Assembly: GCF_030269925.1 (NCBI RefSeq)
Contig: NC_085119.1
Coordinates: 13,055,001 to 13,119,000 of the forward strand
Origin: Bombyx mori
Taxonomy: Eukaryota > Arthropoda > Insecta > Lepidoptera > Bombycidae
Reading direction: 5' to 3'
DNA length: 64,000 bases
Below, piece by piece: positions 24,450 through 36,039 of the stretch (within the stretch, counting starts at the first letter, position 1; every line of letters begins with the position of its first letter). Under the pieces are notes generated by a model that was not told where the DNA came from, searched no databases, and was given only the letters and a program-made list of their open reading frames with translations. Made by a program: the position numbers and the translations under genes.

Positions 24450-24686
24450 GTGCGTTTCTAGACATCTTTTTTGCCACGTACCATCCGGAATGAGCTCCCC
24501 TCCACGGTGTTTCCCGAGCGCTATGACATTTCCTTCTTCAAACGAAGCTTGTGGAGAGTATTAAACGGTAGGCAGTGGCTTGGCTCTGCCCCTGGCAGTG
24601 CTGACGTCCATGAGCGACGGTAACCACTCACCATCAGGTTGGCCGTATGCTCGTCTGCCTATATATAGAGCAATAAAATAAAAAAG
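24450..24686 (+). mobile_element. LINE C-terminus and 3' end, family J
   Basis: A short open segment ending at the TAA near 24610 reads FLPRTIRNELPSTVFPERYD and then the C-terminal RVLNGR...GSADVHERR typical of jockey/CR1-like reverse transcriptase ends. Two residues usual in this motif (LW after RTIR) appear deleted. The 3' part has TGGCTTGGCTCTGCCCCTGG and the terminal CTGCCTATATATAGAGCAAT with an A-rich tail. It shows that the recurrent J end is LINE-derived. Confidence 0.8.
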
Positions 24687-24807
24687 AGCTAATTTTCTTA
24701 ATTCGACCGAAATAATAACCAGAAAGAATTGCGCAACACGCTTAAGCTTCACGCCAAACAAGTCTTGAATAGTTTCAAAGGAAGTGTACTTTGTCTTGGT
24801 ATTACAT

Positions 24808-25061
24808 ACTGGTGGTAGGCCTGTTGTAAGTCCGTACCACCACCCCGCCTATTTCCGCCGTGAAGCAGCAATGCGTTTCGGTTTGAAGGGTGGAGCAGCC
24901 GTTGTACCTATACTAAGACCTTAGAACTTACATCTCAAGGTGGGTGACGCATTTACGTCGTAGATGTCTATGGGCTCCAGTAACCACTTAACATCAGGTG
25001 GGATGTGAGCTCGTCCACTCATCTAAGAAATAAAAAAATAATAATAAATAAATAAATAAAA
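24808..25061 (+). mobile_element. Bm1 SINE, 5'-truncated
   Basis: Starts ACTGGTGGTAGGCCTGTTGT and ends CATCTAAGAAATAAAAAAAT with an A-rich tail carrying AAAT repeats. A 10-base deletion removed part of the ACGGGTAGGTAC segment. Confidence 0.9.
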
Positions 25062-26869
25062 ACCTTTGCAATCGTACGACCACTACCTGTGGGGAGCGGC
25101 ATTTAAGTTTCTCTGAGCTCAGATAACAACAAGTATGCCGACAGATGCTCTACCAACCTACGCAGAAGAAAATATAATAACATCTTAAATCATTACCGGA
25201 TTCAGTAAAAGCCTACATTATCTTACAGAGCATCATGTAAATAAACGTTGAGTAAACGAAAACTGAATTAATTTGGATCATCCATCAAAGTCTGTGAAAA
25301 AATGAGAATTTATTACACCGGTCCCAGAAAAAACTCTCATCACCAAACGTAAGGAATATAATATAATGTCTTTCTTAATTCCACGATTCTGAGACAATGA
25401 CAAATGGGTTTTAAAGGTAGTCTTGTAATGCATGGCAAATTTAATTTACTCTTTTATTTTGATTTAATATTAAAGTATAATTGTCAATTCATCAAACAAA
25501 GGACTGCTTGCTTCCATTTTCATGTTTTGGAACATAAAATCCTACAAGAAGGATCATCTATTATAAAGAGTAAATCATTGAATACTTAATTCTCCATTTG
25601 TGTTGGGTTATTCACAGACTAATACAAGATAGAAAGTGATGTCAAACACGAACTTCCAAACATCAGAAAGTCTATGTTTTAAACAAACAATAGTATTTCT
25701 CAAAATGATCAAAGAATCTAAAAAACTTACGAAAATTAAACGAAGAAAAAAAAGAAGAAATAAATATACATTTTAACAAAAAGCAATTGTCGTACTGGAT
25801 TAGGATTCTCAAATATAACATTAAGAAACGTACATCGAATTTAACAGAAGTACGTAAATAATTGTGAAATCTCGTCCGTGTGCTCGGATGGTTTTGTACG
25901 AAATGAAAAAAGTTTCATTGTTACCCCCCGGCGTCACATTTCAACGACGCTCCAGTTGCTATGTCGCTCGGAGCTTACATTTTCTACCCACCAACAATTA
26001 TGCCTAAACCGCCACATGATCATTCCTAATTTTCCAATTCAAATTCACTAAAACGTTCACCTCATATTTAAAACACTTTCAACATTTACATTATTTATGT
26101 ATCGTCTTTTAGTATAGTTGCTTCTAAACGCGTAGATGCAAAAACTATCTTAAAGTTACAAGTAAAAATAGATCGTACTTCTACGAGCATGTACTTTAGT
26201 AAACAAAAATGAACCTTTGCCTTTTTGTCGATCGGAGCTACAGTTAGCTCGTACCCTGAAAAGAACACTTAACATTAATAATTCAAGAAACAAAACCGTA
26301 CATAACGATACTTTCCTTCGCTACACAATAAAAAAAGTTAAGTATTTTATAGCCACTCGCAGACTCAATATCATTTAGACCGTCGCGGCCTGACTCGGAA
26401 ATATTTGGGATGATTCTTTAGACCCTTACCCGAACAAAACGTTACACAATCCTTTGACGTTTTCCTCTTGTTATCAATAAAGGAATCCAATTTTCGTGGA
26501 GTCAGTTGCCGTCGCAGACACTAGCAGAAAACTGACACATCGTTACGTGACTGAACCTTTTGACACCTAGAATATTATAATATAAGGGAAAAGGTTAAGG
26601 AGAACTCATCCCGCCTTATTGTCTTGGGATTTTTTGAAGTTTAGCACTATGGCTCTTTGAATTATGTTGTATATGATCTCAAAAGTTGAACCAAAAAACG
26701 TTTTTATTTATTTATGTAAAGATTCAAGAGGCAATATCTACCCAGAGTTAAAATATGTATAATTTTCAGCTATATTTAACTTTTTTATCTTACTATTGTT
26801 CGAGCCTCGTGCTCCATAAATGTTTGTATAGTATATTTGGTATTATGGGGTCTGGTATATTATTATGTT
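25062..26869. other. 1.8 kb non-coding DNA
   Basis: AT-rich intron-like DNA. No coding or repeat recognised. Confidence 0.45.
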
Positions 26870-26990
26870 GTCGTCTCCGCGTCAGGATTGCAATCCAGTG
26901 GCAGATTCAGCGAAACACTGTTCTTGCTATGGCAGGCGTTAACAGATTCTCTCAAACCAGTGAAATTGGAATAACCCCTCTAGGCTGTCA
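26870..26990 (+). repeat. Decayed family F fragment
   Basis: ATCCAGTGGCAGATTCAGCG and AACACTGTTCTTGCTATGGC correspond to the GGTGGTAGATTCTGCGAAGC and CACTGCTCTTGCTAGGGC of family F. The 129-codon open frame across this place is therefore probably not a gene. Confidence 0.55.
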
Positions 26991-28250
26991 CGGAAAAAAA
27001 TGTTGGCGCCTCGTGCCTGTTTGCGACATCCAAAATACAGAAGATGGTCATTCTAATCTGAGTTTTTGTGCGTTGAACGCTCTTTTCTTTTGGGATATCG
27101 GTACGTTAGTGAAATCCTCATATTCAAAGTATTTTGTTACTTAACCAGATATTTCATGTAACTGAAAAAAATCTGCACAAAACGTAAGTGCGCATATCCC
27201 ACTCTGCTAATAAAAGGGAACTTTTTCGTATAATTTCTAAGATGAGTCATAAACGGGACTTTCTTATGGCGGCACTAAAATATTTATGGAAGGTAAAAAG
27301 TTTTTGATTAAACACCGTCCGTTCCTCGTTACGCAAAGGCCAAATTGTCAGAATCACCTTGACTCAGGAATATTGCAGAGTAAGAAAAATATCTGGTTGT
27401 ATAACACAAATGCTTACCATTATCAATACAAGATTCGAAATTCTCCAAAGAGTCTCAAAATTAAACGATTTAAAGTTGAAACAAGCTCCTGACTAAGAGT
27501 TTATCTACAAAGGAGTATTAAACATTATTCAAATCCAAACTTCTATCTAACATTGGAAAAGAAACTTTGAATCGCAAGCTACCCATTCCCAGAGGCACAT
27601 TATACTTTCTACAACGATAAATTATTTCGGCACGAACTCAAACTTCCCAATATACAAAATTCACTGAAACCAGGCTTATTTGTATTTGTAATTGTTTTAA
27701 TATTAGTTCTCCTAACAGTTCAATTCGCCTCAATCTCGTCAAATTATAAGGAAATCTAAATTGCTTTTCTGTATGAATTAAGTTTTGTTCAGTCTTGGAA
27801 TTACGCAAAAGCCAATTTTAGCTCAGGGCGTTTTTTCCCCATCGCAGCTCTTTGAGCGGCGGTCTGTGCTTTAGACGTTTTTAACCCTTTGCTAAATGAA
27901 AAAGAGTTGAGAAAATAGGTTTGTGGTTACGTCTCTACAAAAGCACACAAAATTTATATGTTGTTAAAAAAATATGCCATTTCCGTTATTACTTTGACAG
28001 CAAATTGTGGCCACAGACTTGTTGGACTTTTTGAGCTCATTAAACTTAGCTAAATGACGAATATGCTTTCATCAATATGCATAGAAAATTTCTTCTTAGT
28101 CTGTCCTCCTCCTCCTTCAGTCGATCGCTCATTGCTGAGCATCGTGATGCGCCCGCCTGTGACCTCTTAGTCTGTACAAGGAAATATAAACCTAAAAAAA
28201 ACATTTGGGTCACCGACCTAACTACCAGCTAGGTTTTTTTTTTTTTTTTT
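26991..28250. other. 1.26 kb non-coding DNA
   Basis: AT-rich, no gene recognised. It ends in GG followed by 17 T, the left copy of the target site of the next LINE. Confidence 0.45.
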
Positions 28251-29534
28251 GGCTCCACGCCCTGACCCGCAAGAACGTCGCGGCGCTGCGATGTCCGCAG
28301 CGCGCGATCACGGTCAGGGCGATCCGAGGATACCGCACCGTCTCCTTCGAGGCGGCGTGCTTGCTCGCCGGGGCGCCACCCTGGGACCTGGAGGCGGAGG
28401 CGCTCGCTGCCGATTACAGGTGGCGTAGCGACCTCCGCTCTAGGGGGGAAGGGCGCCCCAGCGAAGGTGTAGTTCGAGCGCGGAGGCTCCACTCTCGGCG
28501 GTCCGTGCTAGAGGCGTGGTCTCGCCGCTTGGCGGACCCGTCGGCCGGCCTCCGTACCGTCGAGGCGGTCCGTCCGGTCCTCGCGGACTGGGTGGGCCGC
28601 GACCGCGGATGCCTCACCTTCCGGCTGACACAGATGTTGACCGGCCATGGGTGTTTTGGCCGGTACCTCTTTAAGATAGCCGGAAGGGAACCGACGGCGC
28701 AGTGCCACCACTGCGCGGACCGCGACGAGGAAGACACAGCGAAACACACGCTGGCGCGTTGCTCTGGATTCGACGAGCAACGCGCCGCCCTCGTCGCGGT
28801 CATAGGAGAGGACCTCTCGCTGCCGCGCGTCGTGGCTACGATGCTCGGCAGCGATGCGTCCTGGAAGGCGATGCTCGACTTCTGCGAGTCCACCATCTCG
28901 CAGAAGGAGGCGGCGGAGCGAGAGAGGGAGAGCTCTTCCCTTTCCGCACCGATCCGTCGCCGTCGAGCCGGGGACCGGAGGCGGGAATACGCCCGTACGT
29001 CCCGGCCCCTGTAGGTAGCGGCCTCCCCCCGGTGAAGGTCAAGGGGCGACCTGAGGGGGTGAGGCCGCGCGGCGCGCTACCAGCACTCTAGCGCGCTGCC
29101 GTGGAGTGAATAGAGCGACCGGTCGACGGTGTATCGCGTCCCGACCCGGCAGGCTGGTTCTGGTCCAGCGGGGTATTCCGGGACACCAGCGGCACCGTCT
29201 GGGCGGCCCGACGGGCTGCCGTACCGAGACGGCCGACGTTTCAGAGCCTTCGATTCGCCTCGAAGGCTCCGTCGGCTGGGCGTCCTTGGGGTGAGCCGCG
29301 CCGTCTGGTTGTAGTGTTAACCGCGGTAGCCCCCCTACCTCATCCGGGTTCTGACCTCGGAGGAGATCGGACGTCGGGTGTAAGAGTGCAGGGGAGTCGT
29401 TTAGTGGGTGGGTCCTAAAATCCTTGGGCCCGCGGTCTGCTCACAACACCATGCAGATCGTTGAGTCTCACATACCCTTTTGCGCGGGGACCTCGTAGGA
29501 GGTTCGGCCCTCTAACCGAAAAAAAAAAAAAAAA
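28251..29534 (+). mobile_element. 5'-truncated R1/TRAS-type LINE, C-terminal ORF and 3' UTR
   Basis: A GC-rich, codon-biased block in AT-rich surroundings. The open frame runs from the truncation point to a TAG at 29012-29014 (about 254 residues). It contains the post-RT region (RAIRGYRTVSFEAACLLAG, PPWDLEAEALAADY), HGCFGRYL, and a CCHC zinc knuckle CHHC-X10-HTLAR-C. The same order is found in the 56143 LINE, so both belong to one clade but not the same family. A 3' UTR of about 500 bases and 16 A follow. AGG plus a T-run stands on both sides (17 T left, 8 T right) and is the likely target duplication. Polymerase motifs lie in the lost 5' part. Confidence 0.88.
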
Positions 29535-29804
29535 GGTTTTTTTTGGCCTTAAATGGCTTTTGTTGTCAAATGTCTAATAATCAATTAACAAAAAAAAAAC
29601 AATTTAGAAATGTTATATATTTATAATTCATATTATATGATCATATTAATATGATCACAACCTTCATGCGTGCCAACAAAATAAAGGCATTAACATACGA
29701 AAAATACGAGTAGTAAGTACAATCAACCGTATTTTCTCAATAAAAATTAAATAAGTTGGTAAACATGTGGAGGTGCACGACAAAAGGAAGTTCTTCCACC
29801 AAGC

Positions 29805-29910
29805 AGGTTTGGAACTTAAATCTTCGTATATATGCAAGCTTATCTTGAAAATGTCGTAAGCGAGATTCAGGCTTCAGATTGCGTTGTATGATGGCTACCA
29901 CCATAAACAT
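29805..29910 (-). repeat. Unclassified dispersed repeat, copy 1
   Basis: AATGTCGTAAGCGAGATTCA followed by a GTATGATGGCTACCAC segment also occurs at 32615-32705 with the same spacing. Strand and class are arbitrary. Confidence 0.5.
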
Positions 29911-30339
29911 ATCAGTCACCATAATATACATATTCATTAATTTTCAATTTACAAATTAAACTTAAAGGCATGTAATTATATCAGATGTATGACCTAGATA
30001 CATTTAATAATTAAAAGATTCCTTCACGTCGTTAGGAACAAATCCAAACAAGGCTTTTCACGTGACATTTCTGGAGTGTGATTCCATCTCGCTAGCCGTG
30101 TTATTACGGCGACAGGTAACATTTATCTCTTGAACAAATATAAGTAGGTGTTAGCATCTGGCATAGATGTCACATGCCCGCTGAATTTAGAGAAATAATC
30201 TCGATAAGGCTGTGCTTGTACTACACTCGGGGACCGGCTAATTGATGATGTTACAAGTGAAGATGTGTGCTTAGTTATTTGTTCGTAGATGTGGAAATGA
30301 TTTTGCCAAACACAAATGCGGTGACCGTTAATAGCTACT
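29911..30339. other. Non-coding, no feature recognised
   Basis: No recognisable gene or repeat. Confidence 0.45.
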
Positions 30340-30347
30340 ATCTAGTG
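30340..30347. repeat. hAT target-site duplication, left copy
   Basis: ATCTAGTG, identical to 30612-30619 right of the MITE. Confidence 0.85.
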
Positions 30348-30611
30348 CAGCGGTCGGGGAACTGGGGTAAATTACCCCAAATGAGGTAAAATGAAATTTT
30401 GGGGCTAAAAATGAAACTTTTGTGTGTAAAAAGTATATATTGAAGTGAAACTTCTTTAGAATCGTTGTGATTTCAAATTATCATGGATGCTATAATATGA
30501 AAGATGCTAAAAAGAAGCGATTTCGTTTTTTTTTTTTTTTTCGCCATGGGGTAATATCAACTTACACAAAAATATTTTGGGGTTGTAATTAAAAAAGTTC
30601 CCCGACCGCTG
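30348..30611. mobile_element. hAT-type MITE
   Basis: Terminal inverted repeats CAGCGGTCGGGGAAC and GTTCCCCGACCGCTG are perfect over 15 bases and are flanked by an identical 8-bp duplication ATCTAGTG. The 8-bp duplication and the CAGCGGT-type end are hAT hallmarks. The 264-base element encodes no protein and would need a hAT transposase supplied elsewhere. Its interior shares about 40 bases with 19159-19199. Confidence 0.9.
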
Positions 30612-30619
30612 ATCTAGTG
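30612..30619. repeat. hAT target-site duplication, right copy
   Basis: ATCTAGTG, identical to the left copy. Confidence 0.85.
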
Positions 30620-31374
30620 GGAAATCTGTCCGATCAAATTAAGCCGACATTGGACTCCAGCATCAATGTCGTGATCCATTGCGCAGAGGATAGGAAGGAA
30701 TGGAGAAACATAGTCCAAACAAAAGTTCTCCGTAAAGGTCACGACCCTCAGCACTGAGGAACACGATACAAGGAGGAAGAGTGGGAAACCGAAAACATAT
30801 TTTGAGAAATACTATATACCCTAGCCACGAAAACAAGAAAACTCTAATAAAAATCACTATTAATGTCAGCACAGCACATGCTCAACCGAAACTAATTTTT
30901 AAAATACGTCACAAGGTTCCCCTTAGCGCTAATTCTACCGCCGTGACGAATCCGATGCGGCTTCTCGGTCGTGTGTCTATTATTTATCATATCCCATCAA
31001 TTTGTTCCGGAGACTGATGGATGAACGCGGGGCTGGCTGCAGATAGGGTCCCACGGTTCAGGCCGATTTATTCCAACGTTTAACGTAATTAATATTGTCA
31101 ACGTTGAAGGTTGGGGGGGCGGGGGAACCCTACATCACAAATTACTACCCGAAACTTTATACATCAATAATTCGGTTTACCCGTATGCGGGGTAGGCCTT
31201 TGGGGTAGACGACGAGGTTATAATAGATCCAGTAATAAAACTCCAGCGTCCATTGTATTCCTATTAGTGAGATAACAATTCAATCAAAATAACAATTTAA
31301 ATAACTTTAAAAACAGTTTGGTTTATGTACGGACAGAAGACAATAATACTGACTTTTATTTTGTTACCATTGTA
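30620..31374. other. Non-coding, no feature recognised
   Basis: Short G/C runs (a run of 7 G at about 31113-31119) but nothing recognisable. Confidence 0.45.
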
Positions 31375-31475
31375 GGCAGACGATCATACGGCCCACCTGA
31401 TGGTAAGTGGTTATCGTCGCTCATGGACGTCAGCAACGCCAGGGGCAGAGCCAAGCCACTGCCTGCCATAAAACT
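31375..31475 (-). mobile_element. LINE 3' end, family J
   Basis: On the minus strand it reads AGTGGCTTGGCTCTGCCCCT, CCATGAGCGACGATAACCAC, TCAGGTGGGCCGTATGATCG. Well preserved. Confidence 0.8.
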
Positions 31476-32244
31476 ACTATAAAATACTACCATTAGAACC
31501 GTTAGTATAATTTAACTAACAGTTCTAATTGTAGTAATAAGTATTCTTTTCACTAAATAACTAAACGATAAATTTTCAATTAGATTTCAATTTAAAATAG
31601 GTTCCAGAAATGTGGGCGGAAGCAATTTAAATGCTTCTTTATTTAAATATCGACTGCGTTTTGATAAAAATACAATAATATTTAAAAAAAAATCAAATTG
31701 AATTATTTTAGTATATCTTGGATTTGCAATGAATATTTATCAAACATGGAAGGAAGGTGTCAATTTACAGATAATAAAAATAAATCGGAACTAGGTATAT
31801 TTTGAAAACGTTAATAACCAACTTTTCATCGTTTACATGAGTTTAGGCTGGGAAAATGCTTAACCCTTCACCATACCAGATACCAGTAAAACCGAACCGT
31901 AATTAAAGTTGCCGGTTTGTGCGTTTGAAAAATCACTTTCCGCCGTCGACCGCGTCCGTTGCCTTTAATAGGATTTGGGAAGTTGTGACAACTGATATTT
32001 ATTAGCGCTCCCATATTGTTGTAAGTGATATATGGCCACCCATTACGCCACCTTCCACCTGACAAGGAATTTCATTTAAAGAATCCCATGTCACGTTTAC
32101 AGTTACAAATTCGTAACCATATGTATCATGTTTATTTGGCAGCTACATTTTTTGGTACTGTGTGAGGTATATAACGACGGAGGAAAAGACCTTCCACCGA
32201 GCGGGTGATATTGCTCGGTAGACCGACGGTCCTAATGTTGTTTT
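31476..32244. other. Non-coding, no feature recognised
   Basis: No recognisable gene or repeat. Confidence 0.45.
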
Positions 32245-32575
32245 TTTTTCCTACCTATGCTGATAGCCTTGAGAGGCTATGTCAGCTTCGCCCTAACGTG
32301 TAGGTGAGCTCACGGGGCTCAAACCGGAGTGTTGCTAACACTGGCCCTAGCAAGAGCAATGCGTCCCAGAATCTACCACCAGATCAGAAACGCGACCCAC
32401 GGAGAAGATCCGGCGAGAAACTCAGTGGGCTGTGTCTGTGGGTTAATTCGCTCGTCGAGCCCTTCGCCGCAAGCGACGGGTTCGACGAGAATGGTGACCG
32501 GTGCTTGTGGTACCTAAAAGCACCGTTCATGGATCGGGAGGATCCGTAATGACGTGTTTTGGGCGACGTCGACTG
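32245..32575 (-). mobile_element. LINE 3' end, family F (longest copy)
   Basis: On the minus strand it runs from CGTCATTACGGATCCTCCCG over the ACCACAAGCACCGGTCACCA and CACTGAGTTTCTCGCCGGAT segments to the stem-loop GCTGACATAGCC-TCTCAA-GGCTATCAGC and TAGGTAGG, with poly(T) at the left as the A tail. The two overlapping plus-strand open frames here are shadows of this element. Confidence 0.75.
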
Positions 32576-32614
32576 TTTACCATTCGGTCTACAGGATCGG
32601 TTTATGTCGTCCGG

Positions 32615-32705
32615 AACTTGTATATAATATGCAAGATTATCTTTAAAATGTCGTAAGCGAGATTCAGGCATCTGTCAAATATCTTGTATTGTATGGTGGC
32701 TACCC
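32615..32705 (-). repeat. Unclassified dispersed repeat, copy 2
   Basis: Shares AATGTCGTAAGCGAGATTCA and GTATGGTGGCTACC with 29805-29910. Confidence 0.5.
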
Positions 32706-33407
32706 GCCACAGTACTTTTTTTAGCTTCAAAGACGATGAGCTCGTGTTTCAACACTAGAGCTAAATCGTACTGTGTTAGAGTACGTTAATAGTGATAGGC
32801 TATTTACGTACTTGATTACTTAGAATAAGTGTTATTCCGCTTTTCGGAATTCGTGATTACTTCGAAGCCGAAATAGTCCAGACAGACATTACCCTACCGG
32901 TAAAAACGTTGCACTAATTAACTAAAAGCCTTTTAATAAACGAAGTTTTCTACACCACATTACCATTAGGCTTTCCATATTACTAAAGTTAATTTAATAA
33001 AATACAGCAATTCGGAATTTTAGCATTATGTGTGGAACATGATGGGCATCCAAATTTAAAATCTAGCCGTGACATTATGCGTAAGCATTTGGTATCACCA
33101 GTATTTTTCTCATAAATACTGTCGAAAGAGCGTAGTTTAGTTTTACGTTTTTTTTGTTAGTACACCTATGTTTTAACTACTATTAACAAAATTACATAAT
33201 TTTATCTTACTTTAAAAGACAGATAATGTGACTGGTAAAAGATAAAAAATAAATGTTACAAATATGATTAATATTAAAAATATTACATGTTAAACCTTTA
33301 AAACTCTCGTCTGTGAAATTAGTAAGTTTTGAGATTATACAATTTTAATGCGAGAAGTGATGTCTTGAAAATGTGAAATTAATGTAATTAAATCATTGCA
33401 TTATTAT
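32706..33407. other. Non-coding, no feature recognised
   Basis: AT-rich. Confidence 0.45.
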
Positions 33408-33470
33408 TAAGTGGTTGCGGGGGTACCTTAAAATTCACAATATGAATGTCGCCACTGACCTTGAAACTTA
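33408..33470 (-). repeat. Decayed Bm1 fragment
   Basis: TTAAGTGGTTGCGGGGG ... TGTCGCCACTGACCTTGA follows the Bm1 3' half in minus orientation. Confidence 0.4.
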
Positions 33471-33563
33471 AGAATCCAATCCAATCCAAATGTTAAGAAC
33501 TTAAGACTCCAAACTTAAGAAAGATAGAGAAGTTAAACTTAAGAATCCAATCCAATCCAAAAA
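33464..33563. repeat. Direct repeat pair with ATCCA motif
   Basis: AAACTTAAGAATCCAATCCA is present twice about 70 bases apart, each time followed by a further ATCCAA. Between them are partial copies of AACTTAAGA. A small recent duplication of simple sequence. Confidence 0.75.
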
Positions 33564-34440
33564 TGCCAATCCTTGCAGTCGGTTCATAATAAAAAGACAT
33601 GAAAGTCATTTTTAAAAACGTGATAGTTACATATTCACTTAGAAACCTTTCTACGTGTGCACCCAATTCGAGCCGCCGCGTATTCTAATTACGCGCTACA
33701 TATAGGAGTAGCCCTGGCCGCTTATCAGTTAAACTATGAAGGCCTCGATTTGTATTTCAGAGAATTTACTAGTAAATTCAGAACAAACGAACAGATATCG
33801 AAAACAGATACACAATGAAAGGGAAAGCAATTTTCATTCAACAATTGAACTCGGATTTTATAAATACACCGTTTTATGACATGACCATGTTTATTGTTCG
33901 CTTCCTTGCTAGTAACAAGCAAGTGCTACATTCAAATCTCGATATAAAACAATGAACGTGATGTTTAAGAGTAAAGTTTCGCACGCATCAGTGATTTGGT
34001 AAAATAAGTTTTATTAAACAAATCACACACACACGTCCTTAGTATACTTGACATCATATCTCAATCTCATTCAGGACGAGAGAAGTCACGACCATTTCGA
34101 CCATTGCAACCATTTCGCAACCACTGAGCAAATAGATCAATTTATTTAAACACACTGCATATTATAGTACTGTAATTCCAAAGATGAACCCGAACAAACT
34201 CAGATACATCATTTATGTTATGCAGACCAGGATCACGAATTGATATTCGAAGAAGCAACTCTTATATGGGTCAAGGGGAGATTCGCCGTCTGTCTTACCT
34301 AAATATTATATCTTGATCCGTGTCATCATGACAATTTTCTCCCCGGAATATTATAAGCGGATTTAGGTAATTAAGAGTTGATAATTTACAATTTGTGCGT
34401 CACTTACTGCCGCTAAAGCATGCTGCTATTAATATTAAAA
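33564..34440. other. Non-coding, no feature recognised
   Basis: No recognisable gene or repeat. Confidence 0.45.
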
Positions 34441-34499
34441 GACCATTACCGGTGGTAGAGCTTATTATAAACCCGTTTAGGTATGAGTAAACTTAATCT

Positions 34500-34545
34500 G
34501 AGGTGGGCCGTATGCTCGTCTGTCTGCAAGGACAATAAAAGGATA
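34500..34545 (+). repeat. LINE 3' terminal fragment, family J
   Basis: GGTGGGCCGTATGCTCGTCT and GCAAGGACAATAAAA are the last 45 bases of family J, placed inside a decayed Bm1. Confidence 0.6.
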
Positions 34546-34555
34546 TAGGCATCAC

Positions 34556-34730
34556 AAACCTGCCTATTTCTCTCGCGAAGCAGTCATATCGGAGTTTGAA
34601 GCTTGAGATAATCGCTATACAATACAGTTGAGACCTTAACCTCGTATCTCTGGGATTTGACAACAACTTAACGCTAGGTGAGCCGTAGACTCGTTCACCA
34701 ATGCTTTATTATTGCAATAAAATAAAACAA
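34556..34730 (+). repeat. Decayed Bm1 SINE
   Basis: CCTGCCTATTTCTCTCGCGA ... GAGACCTTAAC ... GGTGAGCCGTAGACTCGTTC ... GCAATAAAATAAA keeps the Bm1 order with many substitutions. A further, weaker relic lies at 34850-34950. Confidence 0.6.
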
Positions 34731-34985
34731 TTGTGGTATAGTGTGCGGCGAGCATGCCTTTGTAGGCTGACACCATGCTGCATTATACCAAGGACTTCGT
34801 AACTTTTCATTATTGGGGATCATAAAATTGAAATTCCTATCTTAATCCTAAAAGTAGGTGACGGCATTGATTTTGTGATATCTGTGGCTTAGTTAACCAT
34901 TTAACACCAGGCACGCCAATGACTATCTTAAGCATCATGTTCGGCAGTGTACATTACCATGCATGCAGCGTAATAAATAAATAAA

Positions 34986-35655
34986 TATAAACCATCGGAA
35001 TAAAAAACCGCTTTATTTAGGCCAGTAAAAATCGTTTCTATATTTAAAAACTAAGTCGTGTTCTATATTTAAATAGAAATTCAGTTAATATGCATAATAG
35101 TGCAATAGCCAGTTTTATATGCACCGTTTTCTTTTTAAATCCATTTATTCTCTCATTTGCATTTGTAGATAATATCGTGGAAGTGTAGGTACTTGTGTCG
35201 TTCCCTACAAAGGTTGCGTCCAGTTGCGACATTTCGATTTGGAATCAAATAAAAATTGTAACATTTCTCTCTTTCTCAAATAACACATTTATTTATGAAT
35301 AAATTCTAAGCTAAATGCATGTTACCTAATAAGTTTCTTTGATATTCTTCTTGTATCACCAATCAAAATAAAAAATGGATAATTCAGAATCGCATTAGGT
35401 ATAATCGAATATCCAAAGATTATTTTAGGATTTGGAATAGTCAGGACGATTGTATCAACACATGTGAGGTCAAAAGTCAGACTGCCTAATCTAAGCTACC
35501 TAAATTACTACCTACTTACCTCAACTACTGACTGTAGTAACTTAATTTATTACGCAATTAATTCATACTTTAATTTGATGCACGCAAGATCGTTTTTCTA
35601 TTAGGCAACGAGCATTATGGATCCTTAATTAATACATTTATTTCGTTGTTCACAG
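34986..35655. other. Intron end of the TMTC gene
   Basis: Non-coding. It ends in a pyrimidine-rich stretch and TTCACAG, the 3' splice site of the next exon. Confidence 0.6.
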
Positions 35656-35792
35656 GAGCAGTCCCACAAGTCGTATCGCCCACTGACGGTCCTGACCTTC
35701 AGGTGGAATTATGCTGTTCACGGACTACAGCCAGCGGGTTATCATCTAGTCAATCTTCTCCTGCATGCCCTGGTATCTTTATTGTACTACAG
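35656..35792 (+). CDS. Tmtc: TMTC family protein, internal exon
   Basis: A 137-base exon between TTCACAG at the left and AG/GTGAGT at the right, open throughout. It encodes about 45 residues beginning EQSHKSYRPLTVLTFRWNYA and ending in a hydrophobic HLVNLLLHALVSLLYY stretch. SHKSYRPL-VLTFR and the following membrane segment are a hallmark of TMTC proteins, ER multipass proteins with C-terminal TPR repeats, known in animals as O-mannosyltransferases acting on cadherins. The exon ends with two bases of an AGG codon that the exon at 61987 completes. The animal family has four paralogues; the sequence here is too short for me to say which. The exons before it, for the N-terminus and first membrane segment, were not found. 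Confidence 0.9.
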
Positions 35793-36039
35793 GTGAGTTT
35801 CATATTGATGACTAATTTATTTATATTGGCTTTCCAACAAGGATATATACAAGAGATAAATACAATAGATATATGTTCTTCGAGTGTCATTCAATTTAAA
35901 TTAATTTAATCATATATTTAATATATGTAAAATATATATTAGTATATAACTTGTGTTACTCAATTTTCGATTAATCTTTTAAAAAGTGCCTTTATCATAA
36001 TATTTTACTGTATTGTGTAGTACCGTGTACTGATATATT

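Noticed and set aside
26755..27144. 129-codon open frame on the plus strand
   Set aside because: It crosses a decayed family F LINE fragment and the translation resembles no protein I know; no splice sites or codon pattern support it.
28414..28896. 160-codon open frame on the minus strand
   Set aside because: Shadow of the GC-rich LINE frame on the plus strand.
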